Below, in pieces: positions 15,889 through 23,102 of a stretch of 23,102 bases of DNA (the stretch's first letter is position 1; every line of letters begins with the position of its first letter). The DNA lies in the NCBI GenBank assembly GCA_042095695.1, contig JBELMP010000021.1, forward strand, positions 1 through 23,102. The letters run 5' to 3'. The DNA comes from Maricaulis sp042095695. Lineage in GTDB: Bacteria > Pseudomonadota > Alphaproteobacteria > Caulobacterales > Maricaulaceae. Both the position numbers and the translations under genes were made by a program. The notes beneath the pieces are model-generated. The model worked only from the letters and a program-made list of their open reading frames with translations. It had not been told where the DNA came from and made no database searches.

Positions 15889-16685
15889 GCCGACCATCCA
15901 AGGTCGATAAATCGCTGCACGAGAACCGCAGCGATAACTGCCAGCATCAGCGCGTCAACACGGTCCAGCACGCCCCCATGCCCCGGGATGAGCGTTCCGG
16001 AATCCTTGACGCCGAAACTCCGTTTGAACAGCGACATGGCCAGATCGCCGCCAATGGAGGCGATGGCGACAATAGCGCCGAAGATCAGCACGGCCTGCGC
16101 ATTGAGGCCAAAAAGCTGTCCCGCCGCCCAGCCTGCGAGCACACCGGCGGCGAGGCCGGCAAGAAAACCGGACCATGTCTTGTTCGGGCTCGCCTGCGGC
16201 ACGAGTTTCGGTCCTCCAATCCATGTCCCGACAAGATAGGCGAAACTGTCCGCGGCCCATACGACGGAAAACAGAAGGATGACAGCGGCCAGACCGACAT
16301 CCGGCACGGCCCGGATCGAGGCGAGCAAGGCGGCGGACAAAGATACGTAAAGCACGCCCAACACTTCAATTGACCAGCCGCGCCGCCAGCGCTCTATGGC
16401 CGAGCCGATCGTTCCCAAAGCCCCCCAGAACAGCGCGTCCTGGATATGCGTCTGTCCGGCCAGCAGAACCGCGCCGGAGGCTGTGGCGCAGGCGATTGCA
16501 TAGGCGATGGGAGGTGCCGAACGATCCGACATCTGAATCCATTCCCACGCCATCGCGGCTGCAAATGCAGCAACCCATGCCGTAAAAACAATACCGCCCA
16601 ACCATAGAAGCAGAACAGCCAGCGGGCCGAGAATGAGCGCGGAAATCAGCCGGCGCCGGAAAACCGGATCATGCCGCGCCGGCAT
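15885..16685 (-). CDS. cdsA: Phosphatidate cytidylyltransferase (CDP-diacylglycerol synthase)
   Basis: CdsA makes CDP-diacylglycerol from phosphatidic acid and CTP, the branch point of phospholipid synthesis in the inner membrane. The 266-residue protein is almost entirely hydrophobic helices and contains SPNKTWSG (166-173). The full family signature lies at 218-244: SLFKR, then KDSG, then PGHGGVLDRVD. The start at 16685 is fixed by an ideal GGAGG five bases upstream, inside the end of uppS, giving a 17-nt overlap. The frame is open further upstream, but longer starts lack such a site. The dxr start overlaps its stop by 4 nt. Confidence 0.95.
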   Translation of the reverse strand: MPARHDPVFRRRLISALILGPLAVLLLWLGGIVFTAWVAAFAAAMAWEWIQMSDRSAPPIAYAIACATASGAVLLAGQTHIQDALFWGALGTIGSAIERWRRGWSIEVLGVLYVSLSAALLASIRAVPDVGLAAVILLFSVVWAADSFAYLVGTWIGGPKLVPQASPNKTWSGFLAGLAAGVLAGWAAGQLFGLNAQAVLIFGAIVAIASIGGDLAMSLFKRSFGVKDSGTLIPGHGGVLDRVDALMLAVIAAVLVQRFIDLGWSA

Positions 16686-17400
16686 CCACGCCTCCATATC
16701 GACGCTCACGGCGGGCAAATTCGGCCAGCGCATCGCGCAAATGCTGCGGCGAAAAATCAGGCCACAAGACGTCGAGGAAAAGCAGTTCCGCATAAGCGAC
16801 CTGCCAGAGCAGGAAATTGGAAATGCGCTGCTCGCCGCTCGTTCTCACCAGCAGATCCACATCTGGCAGACCGGACGTGTCCAGTTGCGCCGCGATCGCG
16901 GACTCGTCGATGGCACCTGCGGCCAGTTCGCCCGCCTCTACAGCTTCCGCCAGTCCCTGGCAGGCGCGGATCAACTCATCGCGCGCGCCGTAATTAAAGG
17001 CGATATTCAAGGCGAAAGTCGAATTTTCCCGCGTCCGGTTCTCGGCCCGCTCGATGATTTCAAGAACCTCATCATCCAGCCCGTCGCGACGCCCGATAAT
17101 GCGAATGCGGACACCTTTTTTGTGCAGGCTTTCCAGATCGGCCTCGACATAGCGCTTCATCAATTCGAACAAAGCCCCGATTTCAGACGCCGGACGGTTC
17201 CAGTTTTCCGTCGAAAAGCTGAAAAGTGTCAGGCAGGTGATGCCCAAATCACCGGCTGCCTCGACGGCTTTGCGCACCGCCTCGACCCCGCGCGAGTGGC
17301 CAAAGGAGCGTGGCCGCCCGCGCTGCGTCGCCCAACGGCCATTACCATCCATAATAATGGCAACATGCTGCGGAATCGGTTCGGGCTGGGCTTGCGACAT
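16669..17400 (-). CDS. uppS: Undecaprenyl diphosphate synthase (cis-prenyltransferase)
   Basis: UppS extends farnesyl diphosphate with isopentenyl units to C55 undecaprenyl diphosphate, the lipid carrier for peptidoglycan and O-antigen. The 243-residue product has HVAIIMDGNGRWA with catalytic Asp18, GHSRGVEAVR, LTLFSFSTENW, and the C-terminal RTSGEQRISNFLLWQ with AYAELLF, all of the Z-prenyltransferase signatures. The ATG at 17400 has GGAG about 7 nt upstream. It lies 25 nt after frr and overlaps cdsA by 17 nt. Confidence 0.97.
   Translation of the reverse strand: MSQAQPEPIPQHVAIIMDGNGRWATQRGRPRSFGHSRGVEAVRKAVEAAGDLGITCLTLFSFSTENWNRPASEIGALFELMKRYVEADLESLHKKGVRIRIIGRRDGLDDEVLEIIERAENRTRENSTFALNIAFNYGARDELIRACQGLAEAVEAGELAAGAIDESAIAAQLDTSGLPDVDLLVRTSGEQRISNFLLWQVAYAELLFLDVLWPDFSPQHLRDALAEFARRERRYGGVDAGAA
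16691..16695 (-). promoter_or_regulatory. Ribosome-binding site of cdsA inside uppS
   Basis: GGAGG read on the minus strand ends 5 nt before the ATG at 16685. It is one of the strongest Shine-Dalgarno matches in the window and decides the cdsA start over the upstream in-frame ATG at 16697, whose own upstream sequence has no such site. It lies within uppS coding sequence, so cdsA initiation can occur while uppS is being translated. Confidence 0.75.
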
Positions 17401-17425
17401 CTCGGCGCTCCGCCGCGATCTCAGG

Positions 17426-17992
17426 TCAGACCTGCATGATCTCGTCTTGCTTCTTCTTCAGCGTCTCATCAATCGTCTTGATGGCCGCATCGGTCAGCTT
17501 CTGCACATCATCCGAGAAGGACTTATGCTCATCTTCCGAGATGACCCCATCTTTCTCGAGCTTCTTCAAGGCTTCCATGCCATCGCGACGAACATTGCGC
17601 ACCGCCACGCGACCATGCTCGGCATAATTGCCGGCCAGCTTGGCCAGCTCAGCGCGGCGCTCCTCATTGAGCGGCGGAATCGGAATACGCAGCAATTGCC
17701 CTTCAACAACCGGATTGAGTCCCAGGCCGGAATTGCGGATCGCCTTGTCCGCAGCAGCAACCATGGTCTTGTCCCAGATCTGCACTGAAATCATCCGCGG
17801 TTCGGGTACGGATACCGTGCCGACCTGATTGATCGGTGTCGGAGACCCATAGGCGTCAACCTTGATCGGATCGAGAAGCGAGGCGCTGGCGCGACCGGTA
17901 CGAAGACCGCCGAATTCCTTTTTCACGGACTCGATGGCGCCATCCATGCGACGTTTCAGATCGTCTTCATCAAAATCGATTTCATCGCTCAT
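17426..17992 (-). CDS. frr: Ribosome recycling factor
   Basis: Frr, with EF-G, splits the post-termination ribosome so that it can be reused. The 188-residue product is of standard length and has the two-domain plan: a three-helix bundle (LKRRMDGAIESVKKEFGGLRTGRAS at one end, LTDAAIKTIDETLKKKQDEI at the other) and a beta domain (about 30-105) containing TPINQVGTVSVPEPR. The family motif RVAVRNVRRD is intact. The ATG at 17992 is preceded by a purine-rich GGGGAGAG. It follows pyrH by 42 nt and precedes uppS by 25 nt; pyrH-frr is conserved in most bacteria. Confidence 0.97.
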   Translation of the reverse strand: MSDEIDFDEDDLKRRMDGAIESVKKEFGGLRTGRASASLLDPIKVDAYGSPTPINQVGTVSVPEPRMISVQIWDKTMVAAADKAIRNSGLGLNPVVEGQLLRIPIPPLNEERRAELAKLAGNYAEHGRVAVRNVRRDGMEALKKLEKDGVISEDEHKSFSDDVQKLTDAAIKTIDETLKKKQDEIMQV

Positions 17993-18034
17993 CGGGTCTC
18001 TCCCCTTTATTTTCTGGCGGCCGGTGCGAATGCC

Positions 18035-18808
18035 TTAAGCGGCCGGCACGGTTTTTACCTGACCAATCGTCGTGCACACCCCTTCACCGGCGAGGACTTT
18101 GGCCAGCCCGCCCTGCTCATGGATATTAAAGACAACAATCGGAATCGCGTTTTCGCGCATCAGTGTGACCGCCGACGCATCCATTACGCGCAAGTCCCGC
18201 GTCAGAACATCGAGATAATCGAGCTGTTCATAGCGCTCGGCACTTGGATTTGTTCGCGGATCGTCAGTATAGACGCCGTCGACCTGCGTCCCCTTGAACA
18301 GAGCATCACAGCCCATCTCCGCAGCGCGCAGCGCCGCGGCGGTATCGGTGGTGAAGAAAGGGTTGCCCGTGCCGGCAGCGAAGATGACCACGCGGCCCTT
18401 TTCCATATGACGGGTCGCCCGGCGACGAATATAGGGTTCGCACACCGTGGTCATCGGAATGGCAGATTGCACGCGTGTCTGAACGCCGATGCTCTCGAGC
18501 GAGGTCTGCATCGCCAGGGCATTCATAACCGTGGCCAGCATGCCCATATAGTCGGCCGCGGCGCGGTCCATGCCCTTTGCTGCGCCTGACAGGCCGCGGA
18601 AAATGTTTCCGCCCCCGATGACGAGGCATACTTCAACGCCCGCCTCGACCGCCTCAGCGACCTCCCGGGCGATGCGATTGGCGGTTTCGACATCGATGCC
18701 ATAATTTTGCGAGCCCATCAGGGCCTCGCCGGACACCTTGAGAAGAACCCGCCCGAAACGGGGCGGGTTGCTTGCGCCTGACGGCGTGGATGGATCTGAA
18801 TCAGTCAC
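18035..18808 (-). CDS. pyrH: UMP kinase (hexameric, amino-acid-kinase fold)
   Basis: PyrH phosphorylates UMP to UDP, supplying all pyrimidine nucleotides and UDP-sugars, including UDP-GlcNAc for lipid A. Motifs are LLKVSGEAL (phosphate loop), VIGGGNIFRG, GMLATVMNALAMQ, GTGNPFFTTDTAA and KGTQVDGVYTDDP. With the GTG at 18808 the product has 257 residues (usual length about 240). The frame is open to another GTG at 18838, but that codon lies inside the terminator stem behind tsf, so 18808 is preferred. Neither GTG has a clear Shine-Dalgarno sequence, and no strong promoter fits between terminator and start. Expression thus depends on readthrough or on a promoter within tsf. Confidence 0.94.
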   Translation of the reverse strand: MTDSDPSTPSGASNPPRFGRVLLKVSGEALMGSQNYGIDVETANRIAREVAEAVEAGVEVCLVIGGGNIFRGLSGAAKGMDRAAADYMGMLATVMNALAMQTSLESIGVQTRVQSAIPMTTVCEPYIRRRATRHMEKGRVVIFAAGTGNPFFTTDTAAALRAAEMGCDALFKGTQVDGVYTDDPRTNPSAERYEQLDYLDVLTRDLRVMDASAVTLMRENAIPIVVFNIHEQGGLAKVLAGEGVCTTIGQVKTVPAA

Positions 18809-18817
18809 GGTCGGGCA

Positions 18818-18856
18818 GCATATACAAAGCGCCGGCACTTAAGAAGCGCCGGCGCT
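18818..18856 (-). terminator. Intrinsic terminator or attenuator after tsf
   Basis: Read on the minus strand, AGCGCCGGCGCTT (18856-18844) and AAGTGCCGGCGCT (18840-18828) form a 13-bp stem with a three-base CTT loop, followed by TTGTATAT. One pair is G-U, which pairs only in the minus-strand RNA; the plus-strand copy would have an A-C mismatch. The signal therefore belongs to tsf transcription. It starts 9 nt after the tsf stop and ends about 10 nt before the pyrH GTG. The U-run is short, so partial readthrough into pyrH is plausible. Confidence 0.8.
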
Positions 18857-18865
18857 GTTTTCCAA

Positions 18866-19801
18866 TCATGCTTGGCCTGTCGCAGCAGCGACTTCAGCAG
18901 CGAAGTCCTCCTGCTTTTTCTCAACGCCCTCGCCGCGCGCCATGCGGACGAAGCCGGTGATCTCAACCGATGCACCCAATTCCTTGGCCGCATCCTCGAG
19001 CACCTGTTCAATCGTCTTGTCCGGGTCCATGACGAAGCTCTGCTTGAGAAGCACGACTTCTTCAAAGAATTTCCGCATCCGGCCTTCGACCATTTTCTCG
19101 ACAATCTGCTCCGGCTTGCCTGACTGGCGCGCCTGGTCCGCAAAGACTTCGCGTTCCTTGTCGGCAATCGCGCTATCGACGCCATCGACATCAACCGCAA
19201 CGGCGACAGCGGGCGAACCTGCCGCGACGTGCATTGCGATCTTGCGACCCAGCTCCGCCAGTTTCGCAGCATCGCCTTCGGACTTGAGACCGACAAGCAC
19301 GCCGAGCGCGCCCATATCGTCAGCCGCAGCATTGTGGACGTAGGACGCCACCACACCCGGCTCGGCGGAAATCGTCTTCGCACGACGCAGCGACATGTTT
19401 TCACCGATGGTCGCGATGAGATTGGTCAGCTTGTCCTCGACGGTGACACCTTCGGGCAGGCTGGCCGCCTTGAGCGCAGCGACATCATCACCCGCCGTGA
19501 GCGCCAGCGTCGCGATGTCCTTCACCGCTGCCTGGAAGAGCTCATTGCGCGCAACGAAGTCGGTTTCCGAATTGACCTCGACAACGGCACCATGAGCGCC
19601 AGAGGTCGCAACCGCGACCAGGCCTTCGGCGGCCACGCGGTCAGCTTTTTTCGCAGCCTTGGACAGGCCTTTTTTGCGCAGCCAGTCAACGGCCGCTTCG
19701 AAATCGCCGTCGGTTTCGTTCAGCGCCTTCTTGCAGTCCATCATGCCTACGCCAGTTTTTTCGCGCAGTTCTTTCACGAGTGCAGCAGTGATCGCGGCCA
19801 T
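18866..19801 (-). CDS. tsf: Elongation factor Ts
   Basis: EF-Ts recycles EF-Tu by expelling GDP. The 311-residue product has the N-terminal UBA-like domain (about 1-55, with REKTGVGMMDCKKAL), the EF-Tu-contacting TDFVARN (80-86), the core repeats with KIAMHVAA, and the C-terminal helical module. Its length is slightly above the E. coli 283, as is usual in alphaproteobacteria. An AGGAG site lies about 6 nt before the ATG at 19801. It follows rpsB by 30 nt and is closed by a strong hairpin, so rpsB-tsf forms a transcription unit as in most bacteria. Confidence 0.97.
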   Translation of the reverse strand: MAAITAALVKELREKTGVGMMDCKKALNETDGDFEAAVDWLRKKGLSKAAKKADRVAAEGLVAVATSGAHGAVVEVNSETDFVARNELFQAAVKDIATLALTAGDDVAALKAASLPEGVTVEDKLTNLIATIGENMSLRRAKTISAEPGVVASYVHNAAADDMGALGVLVGLKSEGDAAKLAELGRKIAMHVAAGSPAVAVAVDVDGVDSAIADKEREVFADQARQSGKPEQIVEKMVEGRMRKFFEEVVLLKQSFVMDPDKTIEQVLEDAAKELGASVEITGFVRMARGEGVEKKQEDFAAEVAAATGQA

Positions 19802-19831
19802 CTTCGTCTCCTGGGTGTGAAGAATTGGAGC

Positions 19832-20713
19832 TTAAGCTTCGGTGTTTTCAGATTCGGGCGACGCTTCCGTGGCGGTTTCCACAGCTTCGTCGGCCGGAGC
19901 GGTTTCGGGTTCAGCGGCAGCTTCGGGAGCGGCCTCTACAGCAACGGCTTCGGCCTCGGCCTCTACCAGCGCTTCAATCGGCGCTTCGGATTCGCCCAGA
20001 TCGACGCCCATGGCGAGCTGGCTGTCCGCCATGCCATCCAGAACGGCATCCGCGATCAGGTCGCAATAGAGCGAGATTGCGCGCGACGCATCATCATTGC
20101 CCGGGATCGGCAGGTCGATCGGATCGGGATCACAATTCGTGTCGACGACAGCAACGACCGGAATACCAAGCTTCTTGGCTTCCTGGATGGCGATGCCTTC
20201 CTTGTTCGTATCAATGACGAACATCAGGTCCGGCGTACCGCCCATATCCTTGATACCACCCAGCGAACGCTCGAGCTTGTCGCGCTCACGGGTCAGCATC
20301 AGCTGCTCTTTCTTGGTCAGTCCTTCCAGACCACCTTCGCTGTCGAACATAGTCTCCAGCTCGCGAAGCCGTGCGATCGAGTGCGAAATGGTCCGCCAAT
20401 TGGTCAGCGTACCGCCGAGCCAGCGCTGGTTCATATAGTATTGCGCGCAGCGCTTGGCAGCGACCGCGACAGGATCGGAGGCCTGGCGCTTGGTGCCGAC
20501 GAAGAGAACACGACCACCCTTGGCTGCCGTCTCACGCACTTTCACCAGGGCCTGGTGCAGCAGCGGAACCGTCTGGGACAGGTCGATAATGTGAATATTG
20601 GAACGCTCACCAAAGATGAAATCCTTCATCTTCGGGTTCCAACGGTGGGTCTGGTGTCCAAAGTGACAACCAGCTTCAAGCAGCTGGCGCATGCTGAATT
20701 CAGGGAGAGCCAT
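19832..20713 (-). CDS. rpsB: Ribosomal protein S2 with acidic C-terminal tail
   Basis: S2 binds late to the 30S subunit and is needed for bS1 docking. The 293-residue product begins MALPEFSMRQLLEAGCHFGHQTHRWNPKM, followed by IHIIDLSQT, VLFVGTK, RWLGGTLTN, PDLMFVIDTNKE and IPVVAVVDTNCDPD. After about residue 238 there is a tail of some 55 residues, rich in Glu and Ala, without a single Lys or Arg; such tails are common in alphaproteobacterial S2. The ATG at 20713 has AAGGA (20721-20725) 7 nt upstream. An in-frame ATG at 20806 would place 31 extra residues before the conserved N-terminus and is rejected. Confidence 0.97.
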   Translation of the reverse strand: MALPEFSMRQLLEAGCHFGHQTHRWNPKMKDFIFGERSNIHIIDLSQTVPLLHQALVKVRETAAKGGRVLFVGTKRQASDPVAVAAKRCAQYYMNQRWLGGTLTNWRTISHSIARLRELETMFDSEGGLEGLTKKEQLMLTRERDKLERSLGGIKDMGGTPDLMFVIDTNKEGIAIQEAKKLGIPVVAVVDTNCDPDPIDLPIPGNDDASRAISLYCDLIADAVLDGMADSQLAMGVDLGESEAPIEALVEAEAEAVAVEAAPEAAAEPETAPADEAVETATEASPESENTEA

Positions 20714-20831
20714 CAATTTATCCTTTTCCGGTTGGCCTCCACGGAGCGGAGCCGCCATTGAAAGCCGAAACTTTCGCCGGACGGCACCGGAGCGGACGAA
20801 ATCCATCGACCGAAGCCCCGTGTGCGTAATG
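20714..20831 (-). promoter_or_regulatory. rpsB 5' leader, possible S2 autoregulatory RNA
   Basis: The predicted transcript carries about 118 nt before the rpsB ATG. Three small stem-loops are visible in it: CCGG/CCGG (20777-20790), GAAAG/CTTTC (20760-20775), and a bulged GGCTCC/GGAGGCC hairpin (20733-20752) directly above the ribosome-binding site. S2 represses its own operon in E. coli through an mRNA leader, so a similar role is possible, but I recognise no named motif here. The remaining gap, 20867-20993, shows only short GC-rich repeats and no convincing dnaE terminator. Confidence 0.35.
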
Positions 20832-20837
20832 GCGCGG

Positions 20838-20866
20838 CTTATATGCCTGTCTGATCAGCTTGGCAA
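20838..20866 (-). promoter_or_regulatory. Sigma70-type promoter of rpsB-tsf
   Basis: On the minus strand TTGCCA (20866-20861) is followed after exactly 17 nt by TATAAG (20843-20838), 4 and 5 of 6 matches to the consensus hexamers. This is the best promoter match in the 280-bp gap between dnaE and rpsB. Transcription would begin near 20831. It fits a strongly expressed ribosomal operon that does not rely on dnaE readthrough. Confidence 0.65.
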
Positions 20867-20993
20867 GCCGCGTAGCAGCAGGAGAATACAGCGGCTCAGC
20901 AAATCTGCTTGAACGATGATCCGCGGGCATGACGAGACCCGCACTCCGGCGTCCGGGACATGAAGTCAAATAGCGGGCAAGCGGCGCCCTTAA

Positions 20994-23102
<2,109 letters not shown>

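Noticed and set aside
18005..18055. CGGCCG repeats near the pyrH/frr junction as a possible terminator.
   Set aside because: The stem is only 6 bp with a loop of about 16 nt, and no U-run follows on the minus strand.
19229..20761. A 510-codon open frame on the plus strand, antisense to tsf and rpsB.
   Set aside because: It runs opposite two unmistakable, highly expressed genes. Its translation has no recognisable motif, and long antisense frames arise easily from GC-biased codon use. The same applies to other long antisense frames at 6650-7438 and 8251-9096.
20714..20806. N-terminal extension of rpsB from an ATG at 20806.
   Set aside because: The conserved S2 N-terminus starts at 20713 behind a ribosome-binding site; the extra 31 residues look like untranslated leader.
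20930..20993. GC-rich short inverted repeats after dnaE as a terminator.
   Set aside because: Stems are 4 bp, and no T-run is seen in the minus-strand direction.

Overview
This window is a conserved chromosomal core region of an alphaproteobacterium, most likely from the Caulobacterales/Maricaulales/Hyphomonadales group. The grounds are the gene order, a LexA operator of the alphaproteobacterial type (GAAC-N7-GAAC), LpxI in place of LpxH, and moderately high GC. The order trpC, lexA, comEC, gltX, gltA, then lpxB-lpxI-lpxA-fabZ-lpxD-skp-bamA-rseP-dxr-cdsA-uppS-frr-pyrH-tsf-rpsB and dnaE matches, from memory, the Caulobacter-type arrangement. Genus and species cannot be fixed from what is visible.

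Layout. (1) Positions 1-1279, plus strand: the 3' part of trpC, then lexA behind a promoter that overlaps the trpC stop codon and carries a LexA box. (2) Positions 1315-3333, minus strand: comEC, convergent with lexA and divergent from gltX. (3) Positions 3445-6178, plus strand: gltX and gltA, ended by a strong hairpin terminator that also lies just behind lpxB. (4) Positions 6230-18808, minus strand: a tightly packed run of 13 genes, many overlapping by 4, 8 or 17 nt, covering UMP kinase, ribosome recycling, undecaprenyl-PP synthesis, CDP-diacylglycerol synthesis, the first MEP-pathway step, site-2 protease, outer-membrane protein assembly and lipid A synthesis. (5) Positions 18866-20713, minus strand: rpsB and tsf, with a good promoter upstream and a strong terminator downstream. 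(6) Positions 20994-23102, minus strand: the C-terminal part of dnaE, cut by the window end.

Functional logic. The minus-strand block is an envelope-biogenesis factory. dxr feeds isoprenoid precursors to uppS (lipid carrier), cdsA makes the phospholipid precursor, lpxD, lpxA, lpxI and lpxB make lipid A, fabZ draws on the same hydroxyacyl-ACP pool as lpxA and lpxD, and skp and bamA deliver and insert outer-membrane proteins. It is joined to translation and nucleotide genes (frr, pyrH, tsf, rpsB).

No gap exceeds 300 bases. The largest is 280 bp (20714-20993), which holds the rpsB promoter and leader. I found no mobile elements, CRISPR arrays, tRNA or rRNA genes, prophage remnants or defence systems, and no gene that looks horizontally acquired. 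The points worth a second look are regulatory: the LexA-box promoter, the tsf/pyrH terminator followed by a weak GTG start, and the rpsB leader. There are also a few protein-level oddities, in LpxB motifs and in the ComEC C-terminus. I do not see an undescribed system here.
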